Below are positions 7,429 through 16,533 of a DNA stretch of 51,413 nucleotides, piece after piece; position 1 is the stretch's first letter, and each line of letters opens with the position of its first letter. The DNA is from Syntrophomonadaceae bacterium (lineage in GTDB: Bacteria; Bacillota; Syntrophomonadia; Syntrophomonadales; Syntrophothermaceae): the NCBI GenBank assembly GCA_012799365.1, contig JAAZLJ010000022.1, positions 1 through 51,413 on the forward strand, in the 5' to 3' direction. The notes beneath the pieces were generated by a model. It saw only the letters and a program-made list of their open reading frames with translations, did not search any database and was not told the origin of the DNA. The position numbers were made by a program, and so were the translations under genes.

Positions 7429-9924
7429 TCACTCCACCAGAATCAAAGTCGCATACACACCGGTATCGCCATCGGCCAGATTGGCCCTGAGCAGGTAAAC
7501 CGGGTCACCCTGGGCCAGACTGTAGGGATCCCTGCCCTCTCCATTTTTGACCGCCACCGCGTATTTAAGGTCGAGGGTCATTTCACCCGGCTGCGTCTCC
7601 CAACGGCCGCCGTAGTTCGACCAGCTGCTGACCTCGTCTATTACCATCCGTTCCCTGGTAGTACTGACCACCCGCCCCCGGGTTATAGCCTCATTGGTGA
7701 ACTCTATATCTTCATCCCAAATAACAACCGCCAGCGCCTTATCTCCATCGGCAATCATCTGCATATCCCGGCTGAGTAAATCTTCGTCCCGATTATAAAA
7801 CTGGTTATCGTTAAGCCTCTCGGCCCGGCCAGAATCATCTACATAGAGGAAACGGGTATTGCTATCGTAGTAGTACTCTGGATAGCTGCTGTAGCCCCGC
7901 CACTTGTTGTCCTCCAGACGATCCAGCAGCTCCATATCAAACTTGCTCCGCGACATGATATCCCGCAAGACACCTTTGTAGAACTCATACCGGGTTCTGA
8001 CTTCCGGAGCGTTGACCACGATAACCCGAGCCTTCAACGTACTGCCGCTGCCTCTTTCGGCAAATACCACCACATTATCACCCGTATTGATGGCGCCACC
8101 GTCAATCAAGCGATTGTTCTTGACCACGATAGTACCGCTATCCCAGGCGATACGATCCGGCTCATACTTTATGGCAAAGCTCTTCAGGCTGGAATTGATT
8201 TCATGCACTTTCCCGGTTAGACGCCGTTCCGTATCCCCACGCAGGGTCAGCTTGATAACCCGCTCTTTGTCATTACGATAAGCGGTAACAAAGTAGGCCC
8301 GTTCTCCCCGATATTTTTCCAGATTACGCAGGGTCATATCTTTGGCCCCTTCGAAGATCTCCGCATCATCCGCCACATCCAGCGTAAGATTACTGGGACT
8401 GCTGCTTACCAGATCCTCATTCTCGTAACGGCACAGATAAGCAAAGTCGATTTCTTTGAACACATCCCGAATGTTGTTCATGGTTCCCCGGTAGATACGA
8501 TAGGTTCCCTCATCCTTACGAACATCCGCCCGGATAACCCGGCCTCTGCTGTCCAGGGCCAGTTTCACATAATCTCCGGTTTTCAGGTCATAATAGTCGA
8601 CCGATAAACCATTAACATAGTACATGGTGTGGTCGGTAAGGCTGTAAGTGTAGGGATTGCCGTTATCATCCCTGATGCTTAATTCATCCGGATTCTTACG
8701 GAACAGTTTGCCAAAAGCACTGCGGGTATCCCGGGGCAGGGCTCCGGCCACCGCATAGTTGATAGAACTCCTGATCTCGGATACCTGGGTCCCAGTAAGA
8801 AAGAGGGAAACTTCCTGCCCCGGTACCAGGTCATACAGCTGTCCCATACCCCCGCTCAGATTGACCCGACACACGGGACTGAGATTCATGCTGTAGGACT
8901 TACCATCCCATCCGCTAAGATAAATCTTATTGCCGGACTGATCCACGTAATCCAGAGTACCATTAAGGACGCTGCCCAACCCGGAAACCGCCTCCACCAA
9001 TACGATTTCACCGGTCGGCTTGGCCAGCACTTTGATGCTGTCTCCGGTTTTAAGTATCGAACTGCGTCCCAGACTCCGGCCATTGTACACCAGAAAATCC
9101 CGTTCCGGTTCAGCAATCAGATAAAAACTCTGCCCATCGGCCTGAATTACCTGATAGTATCCACGGTTAGCTGTCCCCATGCCTGACCACTGAGAATTGA
9201 TCTGCCCTACCGTTCCTTCCCGTCTTTGAAACCCGTTCATAGCCAGATATACCTCAGCTGCCTTGTCCAGGGCCGCCGCCAATTCGCCTCGTTTGACCTC
9301 GTGACGGGGGTAAAACATACCCGCGGCCCGTCCAGTCATGATGTTGCTGCCAATAACCGCTTCACAATAGGGGGTTTTAGCCTTATCAAACTTATCACCA
9401 TCTGCGAAACTATAGACGGCCTGTTGGTCCCGACCATACACCGGCGGGAAATTCAAGATGCGCGCCATCCAGTAGGCCAGCTCCTCCCGGGTGGCCGGGT
9501 TCTTCCACTTGAGTGTGGCCCGTTCCTCGGCGGTGATGATGCCCATGCGCTGGGCCATAATCACGTAATTAGCCCCCCAGGGATTCTGGAAATCTGCCTC
9601 CTCTTCCGGAGCCACCCGCATCTGCTGTGCCATGCCTTCCAGCTCACCCAGTCGCATCAATGCTCCCAGGGTATCTTCTTTGCTGGCCAGGGCCTCCGGA
9701 CGGTAAGCATCTCCACTATCCCGGATCACGCCCAGAGCGGCCATCCGATAGATATATGCTCGGGCCCAGTGTTGAGAAATATCATTAAAACTGGCATTGG
9801 TGTACAGGGCATTGATAGCAGGGGTACCGTAGTAGTTCTCGGCCCCTGCCGCTTCTCCCACCGGCATCCACATGCCCATTACCAACGATATGATGATAAC
9901 CCATGCCCAACTTTTTCTAACCAT
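7429..9924 (-). CDS. Large S-layer homology (SLH) protein with N-terminal SLH domains
   Basis: An 831-residue exported protein with a signal peptide (residues 1-28, ending GEAAGA). Three SLH domains sit at the N-terminus: FNDISQHWARAYIYRM, a middle one around FQNPWGANYVIMAQRMG, and SFADGDKFDKAKTPYCEAV followed by KRGELAAALD. The rest (about 240-831) is a repetitive beta-rich region with several GD..KV/L and 'SG..YSL' type segments, which looks like a series of small beta-barrel modules; I see no catalytic motif. The opposite SLH placement to its neighbour (N-terminal here, C-terminal there) suggests complementary wall-anchored components. Start ATG with GGGGAGAG upstream. It is second in a TIG - SLH - SLH gene series. 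Confidence 0.92.
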   Translation of the reverse strand: MVRKSWAWVIIISLVMGMWMPVGEAAGAENYYGTPAINALYTNASFNDISQHWARAYIYRMAALGVIRDSGDAYRPEALASKEDTLGALMRLGELEGMAQQMRVAPEEEADFQNPWGANYVIMAQRMGIITAEERATLKWKNPATREELAYWMARILNFPPVYGRDQQAVYSFADGDKFDKAKTPYCEAVIGSNIMTGRAAGMFYPRHEVKRGELAAALDKAAEVYLAMNGFQRREGTVGQINSQWSGMGTANRGYYQVIQADGQSFYLIAEPERDFLVYNGRSLGRSSILKTGDSIKVLAKPTGEIVLVEAVSGLGSVLNGTLDYVDQSGNKIYLSGWDGKSYSMNLSPVCRVNLSGGMGQLYDLVPGQEVSLFLTGTQVSEIRSSINYAVAGALPRDTRSAFGKLFRKNPDELSIRDDNGNPYTYSLTDHTMYYVNGLSVDYYDLKTGDYVKLALDSRGRVIRADVRKDEGTYRIYRGTMNNIRDVFKEIDFAYLCRYENEDLVSSSPSNLTLDVADDAEIFEGAKDMTLRNLEKYRGERAYFVTAYRNDKERVIKLTLRGDTERRLTGKVHEINSSLKSFAIKYEPDRIAWDSGTIVVKNNRLIDGGAINTGDNVVVFAERGSGSTLKARVIVVNAPEVRTRYEFYKGVLRDIMSRSKFDMELLDRLEDNKWRGYSSYPEYYYDSNTRFLYVDDSGRAERLNDNQFYNRDEDLLSRDMQMIADGDKALAVVIWDEDIEFTNEAITRGRVVSTTRERMVIDEVSSWSNYGGRWETQPGEMTLDLKYAVAVKNGEGRDPYSLAQGDPVYLLRANLADGDTGVYATLILVE

Positions 9925-9957
9925 AGCTCTCCCCTATTCTAAACTTCATGATTAACA

Positions 9958-10021
9958 TGTGAAAATTGAACCCGCAGATTAACGCAGAAAAATTATGAAT
10001 ACGCTGAAAACACAAAAACAT
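9958..10021 (-). repeat. Decayed fragment of the dispersed repeat, copy C
   Basis: A short remnant of the right module in inverted orientation (TTGAACCCGCAGATTAACGCAG, then GAATACGCTGAAAACACAAAAA). It lies in the 100-base gap between the TIG protein gene and the SLH gene. The junction and middle are missing. Confidence 0.6.
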
Positions 10022-10032
10022 CCTGACCTGTA

Positions 10033-13000
10033 CTAGTTGAATATGGCATATATATTGGGCTGCCCCACCTTCACATTCACCCGTCCCGAACCAGAATCTG
10101 CATATCGGGTGGCATCCACCCAGCGCAGATTGGTGTCATCATAATAGACTGCCTGTAACCTTCCCAGCGGCACCGCCCGCTCTGCAGTCCAGGTTACGTT
10201 AATATCACTGGCCAGGAAGGTAAGCTCTGCCTGCCTGGTCTCGGAATAGAAATCGGTTTCCACCATAAATCCCCCGGCCAACCGGGATCCCGGCCGGTTC
10301 AGGACCATGGATTCCAGGTACCCACCAGGAGCCGGAGTCAACCGCAAACGTACGTAAGGGTCGCGCGTCAACCGGGCAAAACTCTCGTATTCAAAAGTAG
10401 TCAGGGCCCGAACCGGTATACTCACCTCAAAGGTGTTGGTTGATAACCGGATGGTGGTATCCGGGTTTTTCTCGATGCCCTCACCCGGAATCAACATTTC
10501 CAGAGAAGTACAGCCGCGCTGCACCGCATCCAGCATGATTTCATAGTAAGGGAACCGCCAGAACGTAAGATCCCGGCCCACGATGATTTTCAGCTCATCC
10601 CCTACCAACGTAATCTGAGGACTTACGTCATCAATGCGCGCCGTAGGCGGTCGATTCGTAATATCATCTTCGGACACGTAGATAGGATTGGCCTGGCAGG
10701 GTATAAAACCGGAAGTCCCATGCTCATTTATGGTCCGCAGCCAGAAATGATAGCGGCAATCGGCGTCGATATCCTCAAACATGTACTCGGTATCCCGGGT
10801 AGAACCCAGGTACTCACGGGAATCCTCGTAAGAGCTGGTGCTGACATAAATCTCGTAAGTGCTGGGCACCTCGGATGGAGTCCAGAACAGTTTGATGGCC
10901 CGCTTATTCCATATCTTACCGTCAAACTCCCCGGGAACCGGAGCTATGGTACGCTCATAGGTAAATCCGTTGGGCGCAATGGCTTCGCTGTAATCCGGAG
11001 CAGGATTACGTACGGCTACGTCTACCGCACCCGGCGGATGAGGAGGACTGATCACCAGCAGAGCATCGTATTTATAGCTCAGCATTTCGGCTTTTTTCTG
11101 CCCGAAAAACACCTCACACCCCTCACGGAAGTTCTCTCCCTGGATGGTAACTTTCGTACCGCCTTCGCTGGTGCCCCGATTCGGGTCGATGCTGGTAATT
11201 ACCGGTTCTCCCTCACCTTTAACGTAAGTGAAGCCATCCGGCTTGACTATACTGCCACCATCAACGGTATTGAATACCGTCACATCCACCCTGGCACTGG
11301 TTGCCATCTCCGGCAAAGAATAGGCCGGGGTACGCAGTACCAGCTCGGTCTCGGAAAACTTTATCAGCTCGGCCAGCTTATCACCGAAGTAAACCTCCAC
11401 CGGTTCTCGGAAATTGCTTCCGGTAATGGTGACATTGGTCCCCCCCTTGCTGCTGCCCTGATTGGGCTCAATGATAAACCTGCCGGGTTTCACCACCGGA
11501 GACACGTACTCAATCGTATAGTCTGCCTGCCCCCCATCCGGATTCTTGACCCGTAAAATACGAGAACCTACCCGATCCGCAGGAGAAATTACCACTCTTA
11601 TCGTCCCATCGCTTTTCACTTCGATGTTTTCGTACTCAACTCCATCTATGGTTGTATACCCGTCATCCGTCAAGTCACGCAATGAAGTAAATGAGGTACC
11701 GAAGGCATCACCGAGCAGCACATCGGTCCCCGCTTTCTTTCCGTTTTCTTTTACCGGCGGGACAAACTGACTGCCGTAAATCATGCCCAGGCTGGCATGA
11801 TGCCGCGAGAATTTAGACGGTATCACGGTACTGATGAGCGGCCGGCTGGTTACAAAAGTGTACCCCCCGGTCAGGGTATATGTACCGGAATCCGGATTGG
11901 TAATCGTAACATCCACCGCCCCTCCACCAGGATAGGCCGGAGTCCGCACTTTCAATTGAGCTCCCTGGGATATAGCGATGGTATCGTCTTTTATAACTTC
12001 ACCGGCTACCCCGCCAAAGGTTACCACCGGCCAAACTTTTTCGCCCGCCTTATTCTGGTCACGAAAATCAAGACCATGGAGAGTAACTACCTCATTTCCT
12101 TCCGCCGGCCCCTGGGCTGGTTCTACAGCCCGGATCTTAGGCGTGCTGCCAGGAACAATATAAGTAAATGCACCGGCCCTACGGGCAGTACCCCCGTCGG
12201 GATTGAGTACCATAACATCTACCGCCCCGGGAGATTCCCCCGCCGGTAGAGGCGGGGTTTTGGCCCGGATGAGACACTCGCCCCATACCCCTTTCTCCGC
12301 ATCAAACTCCAGCAGCTGCACCTCTAAAATAGCGGCCTGCTCTCTGCCGATATACAATTCCAGGTCTTTGTGAAAGTCGGAACCCTCCACCAATATATCG
12401 GTTCCGCCCAGATTGGAACCTTTTTGCGGTTCAACCCTGGTTATCTGGGGAACACTTCTCGGAATCTGGAACACAAATTTGTCCCGGGCCGCCGCTTCCG
12501 CCGTATCCGGATTAACCACCCGTAATTCGTAAGGACCCGGCTCTCCCAAATCCGGAACTATGAACTGGATCTCGGTAGGGGATTTTACGTATACCTGTCC
12601 GGCCACGGTAGCCGGTGTACTCACGGTATGCAGCTGGCGAGAACCCAGGAAAACCCTGGTATCAGACCCCACCACAAAATCATTCCCCTGCACATAAACC
12701 TTGGTGCCTTCTCCCCCATGGGTGGGGACAAACTTTTCAATAACCGGACGGGTAAATACCGTATGATACCTGAATCCCTCATCTACCGTAACCATTCCGA
12801 TGCCGGTAGGATCTACGTTTATTACCTGCAGCGGCACCCAGACCTCGGCCCGGGTCCCCGGCGGCGTAACACAGGATATCTCCTGCCCCGCCCGACCCAC
12901 GGAAACCCCGGTCGCCAGGCGGCCATCGATGGTGACCAGACAGCCTTCCCGGAAATTGGTGCCGGTAATAATTATGGTCTCTCCACCCCCGATGTTCCCT

Positions 13001-15657
13001 TCATTGGGGTGGATACTTTTGACAACTGGCTTGAGATCCTCCTTGAACTCCTTATAGACAAATTTCTTATCCCAGGACGCCCATCCCCGATCCGGATTGA
13101 TGACGGTCAGTTCATGCTCCCCGGCCTCCCCCGACGGCACCTTCAATATTATCTGGTTGCCCAGATCGGTATCATAATCCTGCAGTTCCACACCATCCCT
13201 GGTAACCCTGATCTTGCCGCCGCTATGAAAAGTTATGGTTTCCTCAGGAAACAGTTCCTTCAGCAAAGCCCGGTAATACTCTTCGCTCTTTGATTCATCT
13301 TCGTAAACCTTACCCACCACCACCTGGGAACCGATTTTAACCGCCAGGCCGTACATGAACTCCTGCCCATCAATCGCCAGATAAAGACCACCGGTTTCCG
13401 GTGCCAATCCCGGATTCACCGCTGTAACCTGCGGACTGCTGACGTACTCAAAGCCGTCTTCAGCTACCGCCTCACCTTTGTCCCAGTTCTGTACCCGCAC
13501 ATCGACTTTCCCCCGCACACCGCAGGCCGGGGTATGTAGTTTAATTGTGGCCTTCTGGCGGCCGCCTTCGATTGGGCCTGGAATAACTTCGTCCACCCTG
13601 GCCCGCACCGTCCCGAAATACACCTCTACCCCGTTATAAAAATTAAATCCCTCAACGATTACCTCTGTATCCCCGGCCGTAGGCCCGTAATTGGGGGTTA
13701 TTGAGGTTATATCCGGAGTACTGCTCAAACGCACATAGCTGAAAGCTTGGGATAAAATAGCTCTCTCGACCACAGGTGGGTCGTCTTTAATAACCAACCG
13801 CTCTCGCTCCAGCCCCCCATCTTTTACCAGATACATGGCTTCATTGACCGTAACCTCAACGTCTACTGTTCTCTCCAGTTCCAGCGGTTCCAGGGGGTGA
13901 GCCCGGGTAGTCCCGCGCAGGTACTGAATACCATCCTGGCCCGTTTCCAGCCCGGTTATTGCAATCGGAATCCCCCCCAGAGAAAAGGAAACGGTGCGCT
14001 CTATTTCTACATTTTTATATCCTTTATATTCGGATAGTTTTTCCTTCAAAACCACCCCTGTAGAAGGAGGTGAAACCTTTATTTCGTTTTCGTTCGCATC
14101 ACCAGGGAGTTCATCTTCATTTACATAACGTTTGGAGCCTTCCTGCCGGAATTTAAAGAAATTCTCTCCGGTAAGTATAACTTCAGTTCCGCCTTTTTCG
14201 GAACCAATTTTCGGCGCAATTCCGGTCAGACGCAGTTCCTGGCCGCGATGGGTATAGAAAAACCCATCAATCCGCGTATCTTTAACTATAGCCGGCAGGT
14301 TTTTATCTCTCACGGTTACATTAACCGGTCCCGTATACGTTCCCCTGCCAGGAGCCTGCGGAGTAGTGATGCTCAATGCCACCGCTCCCTCCTCATACCC
14401 GGCCGGAACCTCATCTGCAGAAAGCAGCTGGAGTTCCTGCCCCAACCCTTCCCATTTCTGGTCAGGTGCCTGAAACGCTACTTCGGTGTTGGTATCAAAG
14501 CCTTTCCCGATAAGGGTGACCTTATCTCCTCCCCCGGGCTTACCGAAGTTAGGCAGAACATCCAGCAGCTCGATGTCGCCGGGGGTAGGTATGATATTGA
14601 TAGCACCGGTGTATACCGCCTCCGCCTCCACTCGCCCGTCGGGCTCAGGCCTTTTAACTTTGATCCTTAGAGTATGCTGGTTGAGATCCGCTGCTCCCGG
14701 AACCGTAACCACCAATTTATGAGCTGACCCCGACTGTACCTCGGCCTTACCGCCAGCGATGAACACCTCATTATGCTCTATATTTAATTCTTTGAAATTA
14801 CTGCCGATGATCTCCAGTTTCATGCCCCGTACCAGGGCGGCCGGGCTGGGATTGAAACTGCTGGCCTCGGGAATACCTATTTTAGAAAGCTGTTGATCTC
14901 CCTGTACCTTCGTATATTCTTCCGATTCGCCCCTCGCGGTGTTTTCCACCTTTATGGTCAAGTCGTTACCATCCATGATTTTATTATTCCAACGAATATA
15001 AGGACCCCCAATATAGACACCATCTTTATCCTTATCCCATTCAATAACACCCGCATAGTTAGGTTCTTCTTTATCTCTCTCCAGGATGCTGTACAAGACC
15101 GAATTCCCCCCTGCAGTTGAAACCGTGATTCGCATGGCTTTCTCCAGGTTCTTCCCCTCGAAGGCCACCTGTTTACTGTCTGATTCTACGATAGGGCTGC
15201 CATCCGACTTGAATCCGCTGATCCTTGATTTCTTAATCGGATAGACATTGTCAATCTCAGGATTGTTTATATACCTTAGTTGTTTAGCCGTATAACTTGC
15301 ACTTCTATCTGCAGTTTTGACAATCACTGCTTCTACTTCCTGCGGTGGCGTTAACCCGGTTGGTAAATTAGGTGCCGCCACGATCACCTCATTAGGGGAC
15401 CAGGCCAGAATATCTTCTGCTTTTACGGATAAGGATTGTTCACCAACACGAAAAATCACATGCCCGGTATCACCAAAACCCGTCCCTTCGATGATGACGG
15501 TGGTACCCCGGGTTACATCCCGGAACCCGTAGGCATTCTTGATATCAGTAATCTTAATTTCATCAGCCGCCTGTCCCGGCAAGACCGGCACCAGGGTAAA
15601 CATGAATACAAATAAAACCAACCAGGCCAGCGAACGGTATCTATGTATATGACGCAT
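10033..15657 (-). CDS. Giant exported IPT/TIG-repeat surface protein
   Basis: A protein of 1874 residues. A signal peptide (about 1-30, ending GQAA) is followed by about fourteen IPT/TIG immunoglobulin-like repeats up to residue 1560, recognisable by the recurring pattern P..G...GGT.V.I.G.NF followed by V.FG. The best copies are the last two (EPNQGSSKGGTNVTITGSNF and DPNRGTSEGGTKVTIQGENF); several earlier ones are diverged. About residues 1571-1660 form a fibronectin type III-like domain (KLFWTPSEVPSTYEIYVS), and a C-terminal domain of about 200 residues is unrecognised. No SLH or LPXTG anchor is seen, so retention at the surface may depend on the two SLH proteins encoded just downstream. The ATG at 15657 is preferred over a GTG three codons upstream because AGGAG then has eight-base spacing. 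Likely a structural or adhesive envelope protein. Confidence 0.92.
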   Translation of the reverse strand: MRHIHRYRSLAWLVLFVFMFTLVPVLPGQAADEIKITDIKNAYGFRDVTRGTTVIIEGTGFGDTGHVIFRVGEQSLSVKAEDILAWSPNEVIVAAPNLPTGLTPPQEVEAVIVKTADRSASYTAKQLRYINNPEIDNVYPIKKSRISGFKSDGSPIVESDSKQVAFEGKNLEKAMRITVSTAGGNSVLYSILERDKEEPNYAGVIEWDKDKDGVYIGGPYIRWNNKIMDGNDLTIKVENTARGESEEYTKVQGDQQLSKIGIPEASSFNPSPAALVRGMKLEIIGSNFKELNIEHNEVFIAGGKAEVQSGSAHKLVVTVPGAADLNQHTLRIKVKRPEPDGRVEAEAVYTGAINIIPTPGDIELLDVLPNFGKPGGGDKVTLIGKGFDTNTEVAFQAPDQKWEGLGQELQLLSADEVPAGYEEGAVALSITTPQAPGRGTYTGPVNVTVRDKNLPAIVKDTRIDGFFYTHRGQELRLTGIAPKIGSEKGGTEVILTGENFFKFRQEGSKRYVNEDELPGDANENEIKVSPPSTGVVLKEKLSEYKGYKNVEIERTVSFSLGGIPIAITGLETGQDGIQYLRGTTRAHPLEPLELERTVDVEVTVNEAMYLVKDGGLERERLVIKDDPPVVERAILSQAFSYVRLSSTPDITSITPNYGPTAGDTEVIVEGFNFYNGVEVYFGTVRARVDEVIPGPIEGGRQKATIKLHTPACGVRGKVDVRVQNWDKGEAVAEDGFEYVSSPQVTAVNPGLAPETGGLYLAIDGQEFMYGLAVKIGSQVVVGKVYEDESKSEEYYRALLKELFPEETITFHSGGKIRVTRDGVELQDYDTDLGNQIILKVPSGEAGEHELTVINPDRGWASWDKKFVYKEFKEDLKPVVKSIHPNEGNIGGGETIIITGTNFREGCLVTIDGRLATGVSVGRAGQEISCVTPPGTRAEVWVPLQVINVDPTGIGMVTVDEGFRYHTVFTRPVIEKFVPTHGGEGTKVYVQGNDFVVGSDTRVFLGSRQLHTVSTPATVAGQVYVKSPTEIQFIVPDLGEPGPYELRVVNPDTAEAAARDKFVFQIPRSVPQITRVEPQKGSNLGGTDILVEGSDFHKDLELYIGREQAAILEVQLLEFDAEKGVWGECLIRAKTPPLPAGESPGAVDVMVLNPDGGTARRAGAFTYIVPGSTPKIRAVEPAQGPAEGNEVVTLHGLDFRDQNKAGEKVWPVVTFGGVAGEVIKDDTIAISQGAQLKVRTPAYPGGGAVDVTITNPDSGTYTLTGGYTFVTSRPLISTVIPSKFSRHHASLGMIYGSQFVPPVKENGKKAGTDVLLGDAFGTSFTSLRDLTDDGYTTIDGVEYENIEVKSDGTIRVVISPADRVGSRILRVKNPDGGQADYTIEYVSPVVKPGRFIIEPNQGSSKGGTNVTITGSNFREPVEVYFGDKLAELIKFSETELVLRTPAYSLPEMATSARVDVTVFNTVDGGSIVKPDGFTYVKGEGEPVITSIDPNRGTSEGGTKVTIQGENFREGCEVFFGQKKAEMLSYKYDALLVISPPHPPGAVDVAVRNPAPDYSEAIAPNGFTYERTIAPVPGEFDGKIWNKRAIKLFWTPSEVPSTYEIYVSTSSYEDSREYLGSTRDTEYMFEDIDADCRYHFWLRTINEHGTSGFIPCQANPIYVSEDDITNRPPTARIDDVSPQITLVGDELKIIVGRDLTFWRFPYYEIMLDAVQRGCTSLEMLIPGEGIEKNPDTTIRLSTNTFEVSIPVRALTTFEYESFARLTRDPYVRLRLTPAPGGYLESMVLNRPGSRLAGGFMVETDFYSETRQAELTFLASDINVTWTAERAVPLGRLQAVYYDDTNLRWVDATRYADSGSGRVNVKVGQPNIYAIFN

Positions 15658-15765
15658 GATTAACACTCCTATTCATCAACCTGAGCCCGGAATAAACCAA
15701 CCCCGCAGCCCATATACTTTATCAGATAGAACATCGAAAAACGAAATATTTTGTTTAATATGCAT

Positions 15766-15816
15766 AAAGGCACCTGGGACCGGCTAAATAGCCATATTCT
15801 CCTGCTATTGCCCTTT
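15766..15816 (-). other. Candidate structured 5' leader of the TIG-protein gene
   Basis: On the minus strand an outer imperfect stem AAAGGGCA / TGCCTTT encloses a smaller hairpin GGCTATTTAGCC. It lies about 110 bases upstream of the TIG gene start, in a 327-base gap that otherwise holds only the terminator of the preceding gene. I compared it mentally with known riboswitch signatures and found no match, so it may be chance. Confidence 0.3.
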
Positions 15817-15838
15817 AATGCCGCTGTTTAACTGCATG

Positions 15839-15873
15839 AAAAAAAGCCTCCCGTTCGAAAGACAGGAAGCTTT
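15839..15873 (-). terminator. Terminator after the Gly/Cys-rich protein gene
   Basis: On the minus strand AAAGCTTCCTG and CGGGAGGCTTT pair with two G-T wobbles around a nine-base loop and run into a T tract. This separates the small gene at 15985 from the TIG gene. Confidence 0.8.
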
Positions 15874-15984
15874 AGAGTTGTTTCCTTGATGCTGCTGCCC
15901 GGTTCAGACGGACCGGTATCAGAGGTGAGACCCGGGCAGCTCCGAACTTGACCTCATTCAGCCATAGCCGCCCTGCCCGCTGTA

Positions 15985-16284
15985 CTAAATAATCCGGGTA
16001 ATCAGGGTGATCTGGCTGATGGGGATGTAGGTTACTGGCGTGGTTCCACCAGCAATAGTGATGAACTGCGGGGTGATCCCCACCAAAAGACCAACTACCG
16101 GGGCTACGTCACCTTCAGTTAATACCGAAACATTAAAATTTAACAGGCTGAATAAAAGAGCGATGAAACTCTGCCGACCCACCCCCGGCCCGAATCCACC
16201 ACAATACCCGCCAGCCCCCAGTTGATAATCTCCCCAATCGGTAAATGGGCATCCGCAGCCATTAGAGCCGTAACCTCTTCTCAC
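15985..16284 (-). CDS. Small Gly/Cys-rich hypothetical protein
   Basis: A 99-residue protein with two distinct parts. The first 38 residues are rich in Gly, Tyr and Cys (GYGSNGCGCPF; GAGGYCGGFGPGVG), like some spore-coat or surface proteins of Firmicutes. The remaining part (FIALLFSLLNFNVSVLTEGD, then GLLVGITPQFITIAGG ... TYIPISQITLI) has the 'V.G.....T....Y.PI..I' pattern of small Sm-like beta-barrel domains such as those in DUF2642-type spore proteins. That match is suggestive only. The gene has its own terminator, and its start is probably the GTG after GGAGGG; a TTG one codon upstream is also possible. Its position upstream of the S-layer-type genes hints at an envelope or spore-surface role. 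Confidence 0.65.
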   Translation of the reverse strand: MRRGYGSNGCGCPFTDWGDYQLGAGGYCGGFGPGVGRQSFIALLFSLLNFNVSVLTEGDVAPVVGLLVGITPQFITIAGGTTPVTYIPISQITLITRII

Positions 16285-16404
16285 CAATATCCCTCCCTTG
16301 ATAAATATTTTCCTTATCTCCCCAGCAATGAATGCAATCTACTTTATTCTATGTTGGTATCTGTCTGGTTGTTACTTCCCATACATTCCGGTTAATTATC
16401 TCAC

Positions 16405-16453
16405 TAAAACAAAAGGACCTGCCTTTTCTCTCCGCAGAGAGCCAGCAGATCCT
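16405..16453 (-). terminator. Rho-independent terminator of glnS
   Basis: On the minus strand AGGATCTGC and GCAGGTCCT pair (one G-T) around an inner CTCTCTGCGGAGAG hairpin and are followed by TTTTGTTTT. It lies 80 bases after the glnS stop codon. Confidence 0.85.
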
Positions 16454-16533
16454 GCCTGACCACACTACAATAAATACCTGAACTTGCTGTTAATTATACC
16501 TCCGATGATGATACACCGATTCATGGATACCTG

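Noticed and set aside
10720-13293. Long plus-strand frames (up to 278 codons) within the TIG-protein region
   Set aside because: They are antisense shadows of a 1874-residue gene with a clear repeat structure and signal peptide.
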